Of a stretch of DNA of 64,000 nucleotides, positions 40,894 through 50,162 are shown piece by piece. The translations under genes and the position numbers were made by a program. Below the pieces are notes generated by a model. That model searched no databases. It was given only the letters and a program-made list of their open reading frames with translations, and was not told the origin of the DNA. This stretch comes from an uncultured Mediterraneibacter sp. (GTDB lineage Bacteria; Bacillota; Clostridia; Lachnospirales; Lachnospiraceae), in contig CALWFV010000006.1 of NCBI GenBank assembly GCA_944377745.1, positions 59,115 to 123,114 of the forward strand, written 5' to 3'. Position 1 is the first letter of the stretch. Every line of letters starts with the position of its first letter.

Positions 40894-41343
40894 TCAATCT
40901 GTTTCATCTGTCTCAATCTGCAGTCCTCTGTGCTCAATGATCTCCGAAAACACGATATATGTCTTTGTCTCTCCGAATTCCTGCAGGCTTTCGACAAATG
41001 AACTGATATCCCGGGTCCTGGGAAATACACCCTCAATGAGCATATCATAGTCTCCGGTTATGCAGTGGCATGCCACTACTTCTTTTGTCCGTTTCACATG
41101 TTTGAAAAAATCCGCTCTTCTTTTTACCTTTACCTGAACCTGAATAAAGGCGCGGATCGGATATCCTGCCATCTCGGTATTGATAACGGCATGGTAACCC
41201 GAGATCACACCGGATTCTTCCATTTTCTGTATTCTTGCCGCGACCGACGGCGCCGACAGGCTTACCCGCTCCGCGAGTTCTTTTACCGTCATCCTCGCAT
41301 TTTTCTGGAGAAGTGCCAGAATCTTTCTGTCCGTACTGTCCAT
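40894..41343 (-). CDS. Lrp/AsnC-family regulator
   Basis: A 149-residue regulator. N-terminal HTH (about 1-50, DRKILALLQKNARMTVKELAERVSLSAPSVAARIQKM) and C-terminal RAM/AsnC effector domain (about 65-145, VVACHCITGDYDMLIEG). It senses amino acids and binds DNA as an octamer. It lies between the second M20 gene and the HisC-like operon and is the natural regulator for both. Its stop is 86 bases from the operon's -35. Confidence 0.92.
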   Translation of the reverse strand: MDSTDRKILALLQKNARMTVKELAERVSLSAPSVAARIQKMEESGVISGYHAVINTEMAGYPIRAFIQVQVKVKRRADFFKHVKRTKEVVACHCITGDYDMLIEGVFPRTRDISSFVESLQEFGETKTYIVFSEIIEHRGLQIETDETD

Positions 41344-41383
41344 AATCCTCTGCCTTTCTTTGATCCTGCTGTTTTATACTTCC

Positions 41384-42577
41384 CTATTCTTTCTCCGGGT
41401 CGCGGTATTCATCATGTTCTCTCCTGATCTCTTTCAGCAGTTCCGGTTCCGCCGCAAGCCTCTCTATGATCCGGATGATCACCCGTGCCCCCTGTTCCAT
41501 TGCCTTTCTTCCGTTTTCTGACCCGACAAGCCGGCCAAACTCTTTTGAGTAAAGAGCGACGTCTCTCTGCCCCAGAGAGATCATGGGATGGAACACAGGG
41601 ATCACCTGGTCTACATTACCGATATCGCTGGAACCTGCGGGTTTCTGCTGCTCCTCCCATTCCATCCCTTCCTCTGACATGATATCACAGATCAGGTCAT
41701 GAGCCTTCTGTCCGAGAAACAATTCCGCGTATGTAGGCGTTGTCTGCGCTGTATCAAACGTAGTCTCCGTGGCAATGGCAGCGCCTCTCGCGCAGTTGAT
41801 CACTCTGGTCTGAAGATGGCGCAGCTTTTCGATCGTGGCCGCGCGGAGATAGATATACCCGGTAGCCTTTGCCGGGATCCTGTTCGGAATCACTCCGCCT
41901 TCCAGAATAATTCCCTGGAGCTGGTCATCCGGCTCCAGCACCTGGCGCAGCATGTCTGTCGCATGAAAAAACAGCTGCAGTCCGTTTAACGCATTGGCTC
42001 CTTTCCACGGTTCCATGGACGCATGAGCTGCTTTTCCGTAATAATTGATCACAAGATCGCTGGAGGCAAGATTTTTAAATGTGGGCTGATTCACATTATT
42101 CATATGCGCAATGACCGCGCACTCATATTCATTGAACACGCCTTTCTGGAGCAGTGAGATCTTTCCTCCGTGAACCTCCTCTCCAGGCGTCCCGATGAGG
42201 TCAAGCTGAAACGGAAGATCCTCCCGGAGTTCATTCAGCACGTTCGCGCAGATAATACTGGCGGCGCAGCTAAGAGAGTGTCCGCACGCCTGCCCCAGCC
42301 CCTCGATGGAATCATACTCACAGAGTACTGCGACTTTCGGCTTTTTCTTCCTGCCCTGCCCCTTTCTTACTGCCCGGAAGGAATATTTTACCCCCTGGCA
42401 CGGACTCTCTACTCTGTATCCTCTCTTTTTCAGGAGATCGATCAGGTAGCGGCTGCTCTCTTTTTCCTGTCCGGAAACCTCCGGATGGTCATTCAGCCAC
42501 GCCGCGATCTGCCATCCTTCCTCATAATATCTGCTCAGATCTTCCCGCTCCGTTATACTCTTGGTCTCATCGGCCAT
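41384..42577 (-). CDS. M20D-family amidohydrolase, second copy
   Basis: A 397-residue paralogue of the 37107-38315 enzyme: CEYDSIEGLGQACGHSLSC, GTPGEEVHGGK, IAHMNNVNQP and GSSDIGNVDQVIPVFH repeat the metal-site order. The DUF-lid domain is at about 175-290 (AAHASMEPWKGANALNG). Likely acts on another N-acyl amino acid or conjugate. It ends 40 bases before the Lrp gene and follows the 42593 gene by 15 bases. The second copy next to the regulator suggests two related substrates. Confidence 0.9.
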   Translation of the reverse strand: MADETKSITEREDLSRYYEEGWQIAAWLNDHPEVSGQEKESSRYLIDLLKKRGYRVESPCQGVKYSFRAVRKGQGRKKKPKVAVLCEYDSIEGLGQACGHSLSCAASIICANVLNELREDLPFQLDLIGTPGEEVHGGKISLLQKGVFNEYECAVIAHMNNVNQPTFKNLASSDLVINYYGKAAHASMEPWKGANALNGLQLFFHATDMLRQVLEPDDQLQGIILEGGVIPNRIPAKATGYIYLRAATIEKLRHLQTRVINCARGAAIATETTFDTAQTTPTYAELFLGQKAHDLICDIMSEEGMEWEEQQKPAGSSDIGNVDQVIPVFHPMISLGQRDVALYSKEFGRLVGSENGRKAMEQGARVIIRIIERLAAEPELLKEIRREHDEYRDPEKE

Positions 42578-42592
42578 TGTACTGCCTCCCGC

Positions 42593-45034
42593 TTACTGTA
42601 TATATCCAATAAATGTATTTCCGCTTCCGCTCACCATATCTTCCATCTCGTTCACGCTCACCGTCTCTTCCTCTCCGGTATCCGGATCGATATAGGTGAT
42701 ATCTGTCCTGGTGTACCCGGTCAGAAGGATCGCATGGCTGGAATCTGTCATGGCGATCATCGGGCACCCCTTATTGATCACATACAAGACCTGATCCAGG
42801 GCACACCCTGTCAGGTCCACCTGATGTGCGTTGTACTGTTCCATATAACTCTCACATGCCTGAAGGGACGTCTCCCCTCTCTGTGTCCGGAACGGTTCCA
42901 CATCGATGGAGTAAGCCAGGTCCCTGTTTCCGCTCTCCCAGATATAAGCCTGGTCGGAGGATATGACCACTCCGGAAATATTCGCCGCTGCCTGGATCGC
43001 GTTTCCCGCATTGTCATAGATCCCCTGCAGTTCACCCATACCGTATACATAATATTTTACGCCCTCGCTTCCTCCGCTCAGAGTAATCGTCAGCGGTTCG
43101 CCCGAGACGAGCTCGTTGGGCGTGAGGATCTCCGGTTCCGTATTCTCTATTCCCTCTGCAAAGGTGAGTCTTTCCTGGGTCTGCATCCGCTCTGTAGTAT
43201 AAGTCGCAAGGGAGATCGTGCTGTCCGAACGTTCTACATTATTTGTGATAAACTCCTGTTCCGTGGACTGATACGTACTTCCGTTCTTCCGCACCCGGTT
43301 CAGCGTCACCATATTCCCTTCCACAAGGATACCTGTGGTATAAATATTGTTATCAGTAAAGGAATACGATGCCTCTGTCTCATTATCCGCATTACGGATC
43401 TCCAGTTCATACATCGGGGTGATCTCCTCCCCGGACGCTGTCGCCCCCGCGTCATCCGGGTTGATCTTCCCATAGATAAAATCGCCGTTTACAAATCCCA
43501 ATGGCCGGATGCCGTCACTTCCCGAAGCCTGTATCGTATTTTCATCGCCTGTAGTCAGGTTCATGACCCGGATCTCGGTAGACGTATAGAGCGATCCGTT
43601 CGTCTGATACGCCATAAGATGCCCGTCGTCCGATACCGCATACTGTCCTTCCTCCAGCCCCTCTGCCAGGACATTCTGTTCATCATTCTCAAGGTTGATC
43701 TGATAAAGCGTTCCGTCCGCAAGGACGTAGAGCATTTCCTGCCCGTGATTATAGTACACCATCTTTCCCAGCTCATCTTCTGCAATAGCAAAAGATTTTG
43801 TGCTCGGGATAAATGCCTTTTCCTCGATCGCGTTGCTGTCGATGTCAAAATAATAGATTCCGACGCCTACTTCTCCTTCATGTGTTCCCCGGTTCATATA
43901 TCCGTACACCGCGAAAGCCATGCTGCCGTCGTCCTCAAGACTGATGATCCTTACCGCGTGCTGGTCATTTCTGCTCCGCTCGTCGCTCCCTTCCTGGTTC
44001 GCAAAGCTGAAAACCTGCAGAAGCTCGTTCGTGTCTTTCTCGTACAACCACAGATCCCGTTCCTGAACAAACGCCACAGCAGTATCATCCCCGTTTGTCA
44101 CATACCGGATATCCCCAGATGCGATTCCGAACCTGATCCCGTTTTCATCCACCGGCCGGAGTTCCGCATTGAACACCTGCTGCATATCCCGATTATAATC
44201 AAGAAGATAGATTGTATCACCGCTGATCCTGACCCGGAAAAATTCCTTGATATTATACGTCTGGAGCTGGCCGTTGTCGTCCTCACAATTCACCTGATAC
44301 TTTGCCAGAAGAGATGTATATACACTGTTGCTCTCCTTGATACTCCAATTCACATTCCCGACCACCTCAGGGTTCAGTTCTCCCCACTGGATATGAGTAA
44401 TATCCGAATGGATATTCACCGTCTGATATGTGGTATTATCGCTTTCCTCCCCGGGTTCCAGATAAGGGCTCAGTTCCTCAGAAGCACCTTTCTCAATAGC
44501 TTTTGTGTGGAAATCCTGAGCAAACGTGAGACATTCCGAAGCCGTGATCTCATCAGGCATCTCAATCCTCGTATAATAGCTGATCGCTTCATCTCCTGAA
44601 GTCAGGATCACCTTGAGCACCGCTTCCTGTACGGAATCCGACAGAGCGTCTCCCAGTTCCATCACCATCGGTTCATCCGGGGTGATCTCTTCCACCTCAC
44701 CCGTCTTATATGTCTCTTCCCCGTTCAGAGAATAGACCTCATACTGTATCCGGCTGATCTCATTGCCGTCCGCCTCCAGATTCATTGGAAGTGTGCCGTC
44801 CGCTTCCAGAGGCGTGATCGTATCACGCATTGCCGTCACGTCCATATCATTTACATATCCGAACAGCGTGTTGACCTCCCTGCCGTCTACGACAAAAGAA
44901 ATCCTCGGCAGCGATGCCGCTCCCATATCGACGATCTCGTCCTCAGCCCCTCTGTTCAGAACAAGGCTGCTGATGATCAAAGCCGCAATAAAGATAACTC
45001 CCAGTATAGCTCCCTTGATTACCCTTCTTTTCAT
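42593..45034 (-). CDS. Membrane-anchored beta-propeller-like protein with C39-like end
   Basis: An 813-residue protein. One N-terminal membrane helix (residues 7-24, IKGAILGVIFIAALIISS) and a large extracytoplasmic part. Repeated short beta units (for example DGSMAFAVYGYMN, DDGHLMAYQTNGSLY) between about 260 and 560 suggest a propeller. The C-terminal 110 residues (LDQVLYVINKGCPMIAMTDSSHAILLTGY and ITYIDPDTGEE) look like a C39-type papain-fold with His and Asp but without an obvious catalytic Cys motif. Likely a surface or envelope protein of unknown function. It overlaps the methyltransferase gene by one base. Confidence 0.7.
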   Translation of the reverse strand: MKRRVIKGAILGVIFIAALIISSLVLNRGAEDEIVDMGAASLPRISFVVDGREVNTLFGYVNDMDVTAMRDTITPLEADGTLPMNLEADGNEISRIQYEVYSLNGEETYKTGEVEEITPDEPMVMELGDALSDSVQEAVLKVILTSGDEAISYYTRIEMPDEITASECLTFAQDFHTKAIEKGASEELSPYLEPGEESDNTTYQTVNIHSDITHIQWGELNPEVVGNVNWSIKESNSVYTSLLAKYQVNCEDDNGQLQTYNIKEFFRVRISGDTIYLLDYNRDMQQVFNAELRPVDENGIRFGIASGDIRYVTNGDDTAVAFVQERDLWLYEKDTNELLQVFSFANQEGSDERSRNDQHAVRIISLEDDGSMAFAVYGYMNRGTHEGEVGVGIYYFDIDSNAIEEKAFIPSTKSFAIAEDELGKMVYYNHGQEMLYVLADGTLYQINLENDEQNVLAEGLEEGQYAVSDDGHLMAYQTNGSLYTSTEIRVMNLTTGDENTIQASGSDGIRPLGFVNGDFIYGKINPDDAGATASGEEITPMYELEIRNADNETEASYSFTDNNIYTTGILVEGNMVTLNRVRKNGSTYQSTEQEFITNNVERSDSTISLATYTTERMQTQERLTFAEGIENTEPEILTPNELVSGEPLTITLSGGSEGVKYYVYGMGELQGIYDNAGNAIQAAANISGVVISSDQAYIWESGNRDLAYSIDVEPFRTQRGETSLQACESYMEQYNAHQVDLTGCALDQVLYVINKGCPMIAMTDSSHAILLTGYTRTDITYIDPDTGEEETVSVNEMEDMVSGSGNTFIGYIQ

Positions 45035-46194
45035 TATTTATCATTCTCCTCTTTCTCTTTAAGAAGCTCCCCCAAAGTTGGATGTACATCCAGAAATCTT
45101 TCAAACTTTTTAATTTCTATATCATTTTTTTCATTTCTATTATTACTTTTAATTGCTCTTAACAAAATATTCTTTGGCGTATGTTCCATGTCAATAAATT
45201 CCAGGACCTGAGTCTCATATCCCTCCCGCTCCAGGTATTTTGCCCTGAGCCCGTCCGTTGCCAGCGCCGCGAACCGCTCCTTCAGAAGCCCGTAGTCCAT
45301 GACCGGCGCCAGTATCTGATTTTTCATCTGGCCGTTAAGCTCATGCTGACAGCATGGAACTGACAGTATGACCTTTGCGTTCCATCCCACCGCTTTTGCC
45401 AACGCAAAATCAGTAGCTGTATCACACGCATGGAGTGTCACGACCATATCCACCTGATCCACTCCGTCATAATCTGCAATATCCCCTTCGAGAAACGTCA
45501 GCTTATCATATCCGTATTTTATGGCAAGACTGCTGCAGTGTCTGATCACATCCTTCTTCAGATCCAGCCCGATAATACGTATGTCATATTCTTTCAGTTC
45601 ATGCAGATAATAATACATGGCAAATGTCAGATAAGATTTTCCGCACCCGAAATCCAGTATTGTCAGCTCCCGCCCTTTATCCAGACGGGGCAGGATATCT
45701 TCGATAAACTCCAGAAAACGGTTGATCTGTCTGAACTTGTCGGTTTTAGACCGGACGACCTTCCCATCCTCTGTCATCACGCCCAGATCTTTCAGGAACG
45801 GAACCGGGATTCCCTCCTCCAGGATATGGCGTTTTCTGCGGTCATGAGTCAGATTCGCCTTTTCCGCGGCCTCCTTCTTTTTCTTTCTCTGTATCGTTAC
45901 CTTTCCTTTTTTGCTCACGAGCATCGTAACATCTTCGTTTACCGTCTCAGTCTGCATCTGGCGGAACTCCTTCATATAGAAAGTGATCTTCTCTGCTGCC
46001 TCCTCCGGAGTCAGATTTTCATGAAATGCCTGGGTCTTTGTAAAGGATTCAAGCTGAAAATACAGCGTCCCCTTTCGCTCCAGCGGACGTACTCTTACTT
46101 TTATTATGCCCTCTTTTTTTCTCGGGCCGCTTATGGTCCCGCGTATAAAGTCTATGTCCAATATGCTCTTCAGCACGTTTTGGATTTCTTCCAT
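45034..46194 (-). CDS. SAM-dependent methyltransferase (Methyltransf_32 type)
   Basis: A 386-residue protein. SAM-binding motif LTILDFGCGKSYLTFAMYYYL near residue 180, then IIGLDLKKDVIRHC, DMVVTLHACDTATDFALA and the late SVPCCQHELN with the Cys pair typical of this family (relatives of METTL25/GSTCD). RNA is a likely target, but the exact base is unknown. The N-terminal 110 residues are a charged family-specific domain. Start at 46194 (MEEIQNVLKS) with AGAGGTG upstream; a GTG four codons earlier is possible. Confidence 0.85.
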   Translation of the reverse strand: MEEIQNVLKSILDIDFIRGTISGPRKKEGIIKVRVRPLERKGTLYFQLESFTKTQAFHENLTPEEAAEKITFYMKEFRQMQTETVNEDVTMLVSKKGKVTIQRKKKKEAAEKANLTHDRRKRHILEEGIPVPFLKDLGVMTEDGKVVRSKTDKFRQINRFLEFIEDILPRLDKGRELTILDFGCGKSYLTFAMYYYLHELKEYDIRIIGLDLKKDVIRHCSSLAIKYGYDKLTFLEGDIADYDGVDQVDMVVTLHACDTATDFALAKAVGWNAKVILSVPCCQHELNGQMKNQILAPVMDYGLLKERFAALATDGLRAKYLEREGYETQVLEFIDMEHTPKNILLRAIKSNNRNEKNDIEIKKFERFLDVHPTLGELLKEKEENDK

Positions 46195-46299
46195 ATAACA
46201 GAACACCTCTTACTGAATTTTTTCGTTTTCATTGTAAAGCAAAACTCAGTGCAGTGCAAGCCATAAGCACGAACGAAGGCAGTCGCTTGCTTATCGTAC

Positions 46300-46359
46300 A
46301 AGAAGAAGACCGGACAGACAGTTTCCCCTGTCTCGCAGGTTCCTGCTGCCTGTCCGGTC
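46300..46359 (-). terminator. Terminator of the nad operon
   Basis: GACCGGACAG (46308-46317) pairs with CTGTCCGGTC (46350-46359); on the minus strand it is followed by CTTCTTCTT. It ends the nadABC-niaR transcript. Confidence 0.75.
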
Positions 46360-46380
46360 CTTTCCGAATCTCCGCTCCAT

Positions 46381-46911
46381 TTATACCATATTTCCGCTCT
46401 GCTCTTTTTTCACCAGAAATCCTTTCTCCTCCAGCATATCCGCGATCAGATCCAGCGTCTCTTCACTGTCCGCCTCGATCACATGATAATGATAACCGGA
46501 CGTGATATTTTTCAGCGGACTGGATTTTCCGCTCCTGATATCTTCGATAAACTCCGCCGCCTTTCTGCGGGAAGTAATATTCAGCGGCGCTTCCATATGT
46601 CCGTAAACTTTATGGTTTACAATGACATTTTTCACGCAACCTCCCAAATCCACAATAGAATAAAGTTCCTCTTCAAGCTGCTCATCCGTATGCCGTACCT
46701 TAAACGTCCTGCTGACAACTGCGGACCGGTTCAGGATATACCCCCGGTTCGTGGACAGTATCTCGTATCCCGCCGCGCGGATCAGCGCGATATCCTGAAC
46801 GATCACCTGGCGGCTGACGCCGAATGATGCTGCAAGCGCAGTTCCCGATACCGGCGTTCCGCTGTTTTCTATCCTGCTGACAATGGCTTCTCTTCTTTCT
46901 GATCCGGTCAT
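46381..46911 (-). CDS. niaR: NAD biosynthesis repressor NiaR
   Basis: A 176-residue repressor. N-terminal HTH_11 (RREAIVSRIENSGTPVSGTALAASFGVSRQVIVQDIALIR) and C-terminal 3H domain with its three His positions (KVRHTDEQ, VNHKVYGHMEAPLN, GYHYHVIE). It represses NAD genes when nicotinate is available. Last gene of nadA-nadB-nadC-niaR, 27 bases after nadC, a self-contained regulated operon. Confidence 0.93.
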   Translation of the reverse strand: MTGSERREAIVSRIENSGTPVSGTALAASFGVSRQVIVQDIALIRAAGYEILSTNRGYILNRSAVVSRTFKVRHTDEQLEEELYSIVDLGGCVKNVIVNHKVYGHMEAPLNITSRRKAAEFIEDIRSGKSSPLKNITSGYHYHVIEADSEETLDLIADMLEEKGFLVKKEQSGNMV

Positions 46912-46938
46912 CCCGTATCATCCTTTCTCTTGCCTTAC

Positions 46939-47793
46939 TTACTCTATAGCATGAAGGTTTTTCATAGAAATGTCAAGTATCGGCGCGGAGTGTGTCAGCG
47001 CTCCGCTGGAAATATAATCTACGCCGATCCCGGTCAGACGGCCGATATTTTCCTTTGTCACATTGCCGGAGCATTCCGTCTCGGCTCTCCCGTCGATGAT
47101 GCGCACCGCCTCTTTCATCTCCTCCGGCGACATATTATCCAGCATGATGATGTCGGCTCCCGCCTCCACTGCCTCTCTGACCATATCCAGGTTCTCCACC
47201 TCGATCTCGATCTTCCGGACAAAGGGCGCGTATTCCTTCGCCATCCGGACCGCCTTCGTGACGCTCCCGGCAGCTCCGATATGATTGTCCTTGAGGAGGA
47301 CACCGTCAGAAAGATTATATCTGTGGTTGTATCCTCCCCCGACACGGACAGCATATTTCTCAAAAATCCGCATATTCGGAGTTGTCTTTCTCGTATCAAG
47401 AAGTTTCATTCCTGTCCCCCTGAGCATTTCCGCAACAGAATGAGTATATGTAGCAATCCCGCTCATCCGCTGGAGATAGTTCAGCGCCACACGCTCTCCG
47501 GAGAGAAGGACCCGGATATCCCCCGTCACTTTCCCCATGAGCTGACCCGCTTTTACTTCGTCTCCGTCCTTACAGTAAAACTCCGCCTCTGTCCTGCCAT
47601 CCAGAAGCTCGAAAACTCTCCTGTATACCTCAAGCCCTGCGATGATTCCATCCTGCTTACAGATCAGTTCCACTTCACCTTTCACGTATTCCTTCATTAC
47701 CGAATTGGTGCTTACATCTTCACTAGATATATCTTCCTTCAGTGCCTCCAGGATCAGATGGTCACACTGAAGTGTCATTGTAATCTTATTCAT
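46939..47793 (-). CDS. nadC: Quinolinate phosphoribosyltransferase
   Basis: A 284-residue enzyme converting quinolinate and PRPP to nicotinate mononucleotide. Motifs: SGIATYTHSVAEM, LLDTRKTTPNMRIFEKYAVRVGGGYNHR (substrate binding Arg/Lys/His cluster near 140-165), KDNHIGAAG, EIEVENLD and a late ECSGNVTKENI with the phosphate-binding region. Full length. Lies 28 bases after nadB. Confidence 0.96.
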   Translation of the reverse strand: MNKITMTLQCDHLILEALKEDISSEDVSTNSVMKEYVKGEVELICKQDGIIAGLEVYRRVFELLDGRTEAEFYCKDGDEVKAGQLMGKVTGDIRVLLSGERVALNYLQRMSGIATYTHSVAEMLRGTGMKLLDTRKTTPNMRIFEKYAVRVGGGYNHRYNLSDGVLLKDNHIGAAGSVTKAVRMAKEYAPFVRKIEIEVENLDMVREAVEAGADIIMLDNMSPEEMKEAVRIIDGRAETECSGNVTKENIGRLTGIGVDYISSGALTHSAPILDISMKNLHAIE

Positions 47794-47821
47794 TTCTTTA
47801 CGCCTTTCTTTCTGATTTCAT

Positions 47822-49042
47822 CTATTTTCTCCGACTGTAATTCCCTTCGATCTTTCCTGCAGCCCGCTTTGCGAAGACCATACTTTCCAGAAGGGAATTG
47901 CTTGCAAGCCGGTTTGCACCGTGGACGCCGTTGCAGCTCGTCTCTCCCACAGCAAACAGGTTTTCCATTGAGGTCCTGCTGTCGGAATCGACCCAGATCC
48001 CGCCCATGAAATAGTGCTGTGCCGGAACCACGGGGATACTCTCCTTCGTCACATCATATCCCTCTTCCAGGCAGTGCTCATAGATATTGGGGAAATGCTT
48101 CAGAATGGTCTCTTTGTCTATATTCTTCATGGACAGCCACACATGATCCGTTCCATCCTTCTCCATCTGCTCCCGGATTTCCTTTGTCACCACATCTCTG
48201 GGGAGCAGTTCGTTGACGAAGCACTTGCCGTCCTTGTTCAGAAGTACCGCTCCTTCTCCTCTTACTGATTCAGAAATCAGGAATCTTCGCCCCGGTTTGT
48301 CCGAATACAGCGTGGTCGGATGGATCTGTACATACTCCAGATGTTCCAGTCTGATCCCGCGCTTTCTGGATATCTCGATGGCGTCTCCCGTAATATGAGG
48401 GAAATTGGTCGAATGCCTGTATCTCCCGCCGATGCCGCCGCATGCAAAGATCGTGTAGTCCGCCCGGATCCTGACCGGTTCTCCATCCGGTCCCTCTGCG
48501 AGGACGCCGGCGCACCTTCCGTCTTCCTCTATGATATCTTTCATCGTAGTATACTCATATATGGTTACATTTTCAAGCTCTTTTACCCGTGCCAGGAGTT
48601 TGCCTGTGATCTCCTTTCCCGTAACGTCTTCGTGGAAGAGGATCCTTGGTCTGGAATGTGCCCCTTCCCGGGTGAACGCGTACCCCCTGAGCAGGGAATC
48701 CCTGTCATCCTCGCCGTCCTTACTCTCCGCTTTCTGGAACTCCACACCGTATCCGATCAGATCACGAATGATATCCTGAGAACTCCGTATCATAATATCG
48801 ACGGACTCTTTCCGGTTCTCATAATGTCCCGCTCTCATTGTATCTTCAAAGTAACTGTCATAATCCTCCTCATTCCTCAGGACGCAGATCCCTCCCTGAG
48901 CAAGGAACGAATCGCTGCTCTCAGCGTCTGCCTTTGTGATCATGATGATTTGTCTGTCCCTCGATAGGTTCAGCGCACTGAACAGACCTGCCGCTCCGGT
49001 CCCTACGATCACTACATCTGTCTTCATGTCCATTTTCTTCAA
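47822..49042 (-). CDS. nadB: L-aspartate oxidase
   Basis: A 406-residue FAD enzyme oxidising L-aspartate to iminoaspartate for quinolinate synthesis. FAD-binding VVIVGTGAAGLFSALNL at the N-terminus, SFLAQGGICVLRNEED, HSRPRILFHEDVTGKEI, FACGGIGGRYRHSTNF, and the C-terminal AVGETSCNGVHGANRLASNSLLE. It lacks the long helical C-terminal domain of the E. coli protein (about 540 aa), as is usual in clostridial forms. 20 bases after nadA. Confidence 0.94.
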   Translation of the reverse strand: MKKMDMKTDVVIVGTGAAGLFSALNLSRDRQIIMITKADAESSDSFLAQGGICVLRNEEDYDSYFEDTMRAGHYENRKESVDIMIRSSQDIIRDLIGYGVEFQKAESKDGEDDRDSLLRGYAFTREGAHSRPRILFHEDVTGKEITGKLLARVKELENVTIYEYTTMKDIIEEDGRCAGVLAEGPDGEPVRIRADYTIFACGGIGGRYRHSTNFPHITGDAIEISRKRGIRLEHLEYVQIHPTTLYSDKPGRRFLISESVRGEGAVLLNKDGKCFVNELLPRDVVTKEIREQMEKDGTDHVWLSMKNIDKETILKHFPNIYEHCLEEGYDVTKESIPVVPAQHYFMGGIWVDSDSRTSMENLFAVGETSCNGVHGANRLASNSLLESMVFAKRAAGKIEGNYSRRK

Positions 49043-49062
49043 CCGCTTTCCTTATCCCATTC

Positions 49063-49971
49063 TTATTTCTGTCCCAGATCCAGCATCCGCTCCAGCGGTT
49101 TCCTGGATCCGGTTATGACCGATCCGTCCAGAAGGACCTCATTCTCCCCGGTCCGGAGCACATGCAGGATCTTCTCCAGAGTGATGCTCTTCATGTCCTG
49201 GCAGACCGGTCTGGTCTCTGTAAAATAGAACTTCTTCCCGGGGCACCGTTTCTGAAGTTCATACTCCACGCCGACCTCTGTACAAATGATAAATTCCTCC
49301 CGGCTGCTCTTCTCAGCATAGCTTATGATCCCGGAAGTACTCCCGATATAGTCCGCTGCTTCAAGCACTTCCCCCGGGCATTCAGGATGAGCCAGGACCA
49401 GCGCCCCGGGATGCTTCGCCTTCGCCTTATGTATCTCCTCACGGCTGATCCGTGCATGGATCGGACAGCAGCCGTCATTGTATATAAAGTTTTTCTCCGG
49501 GAGCTGTTCTGCCACAAAATGCGCCAGGTGCCTGTCCGGGATAAAAAAGATGTTCCGCTCCGGCAGAGCTCTCACGATATTTACCGCGTTCGCCGAGGTC
49601 ACACACACATCGGAATGTCTCTTCAGTTCTGCTGTGGAATTGATGTAACAAACCACCGCCAGATCTTCATATTCCTTCCTCATACGCTCGATAGTCTGTA
49701 CGTCAGCCATATGCGCCATTGCGCAGTCCGCCGCAGCGTCCGGCATCAGCACCGTTTTCTCCGGATTCAGGATCTTCGCGCTCTTACCCATGAAGGAAAC
49801 GCCGCAGAATACGATCGTCTGCTCCTTTAATCCCACCGCGATCCTGCTCAGATAGAATGAATCTCCTATGTAGTCCGCGACCTCCTGGACTTCCGGCCTC
49901 ACATAATAATGCGCGAGGATCACCGCATTCCTCTCTTTTTTTAACTGTTCGATTTCTTCTTTCACTGTCAT
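49063..49971 (-). CDS. nadA: Quinolinate synthase
   Basis: A 302-residue 4Fe-4S enzyme joining iminoaspartate and dihydroxyacetone phosphate to quinolinate. Three pseudo-repeat domains with Cys ligands in VVCYINSTAELK, AHPECPGEVLEAAD and RPVCQDMKSITLEKI. Start MTVKEEIEQLKKERNAVILA at 49971 follows AGAGG; the longer in-frame start at 50094 lies on the promoter and is rejected. First gene of the operon. Confidence 0.95.
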   Translation of the reverse strand: MTVKEEIEQLKKERNAVILAHYYVRPEVQEVADYIGDSFYLSRIAVGLKEQTIVFCGVSFMGKSAKILNPEKTVLMPDAAADCAMAHMADVQTIERMRKEYEDLAVVCYINSTAELKRHSDVCVTSANAVNIVRALPERNIFFIPDRHLAHFVAEQLPEKNFIYNDGCCPIHARISREEIHKAKAKHPGALVLAHPECPGEVLEAADYIGSTSGIISYAEKSSREEFIICTEVGVEYELQKRCPGKKFYFTETRPVCQDMKSITLEKILHVLRTGENEVLLDGSVITGSRKPLERMLDLGQK

Positions 49972-50065
49972 TGTAATACCTCTTCTCCCGGTTATGGTTC
50001 TGTCTTCTGCCTGACGTTGGACTCCTTTCTTCCCACCAGTTCCCGCACAGGTCTTTTTCCCGGTT

Positions 50066-50094
50066 AGTATATCACTGTTGTTTATATATGACAA
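50066..50094 (-). promoter_or_regulatory. nadA operon promoter
   Basis: -35 TTGTCA (50094-50089), 17-base spacer, -10 TATACT (50071-50066). NiaR is expected to act here, but I did not identify its operator with confidence. Confidence 0.75.
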
Positions 50095-50112
50095 GACAGA
50101 TGAATTTACAAA

Positions 50113-50158
50113 AAAATATGATCAAAATCGTCTTTTTCCGACATTTTGATCATATTTT
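50113..50158 (-). terminator. Terminator after the NYN/OST-HTH gene
   Basis: A perfect 16-bp inverted repeat AAAATATGATCAAAAT (50113-50128) / ATTTTGATCATATTTT (50143-50158), followed on the minus strand by a T run. It separates the 50163 gene from the nadA promoter. Confidence 0.85.
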
Positions 50159-50162
50159 ATAT

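Noticed and set aside
42170-44599. Open frame of 809 codons on the plus strand
   Set aside because: Antisense to the M20 and 813-residue protein genes, whose starts, spacing and motifs are sound; the plus-strand translation shows no domain.
49972-50094. 41-residue N-terminal extension of NadA
   Set aside because: It would begin on the -35 box of the promoter; the family start and ribosome site are at 49971.
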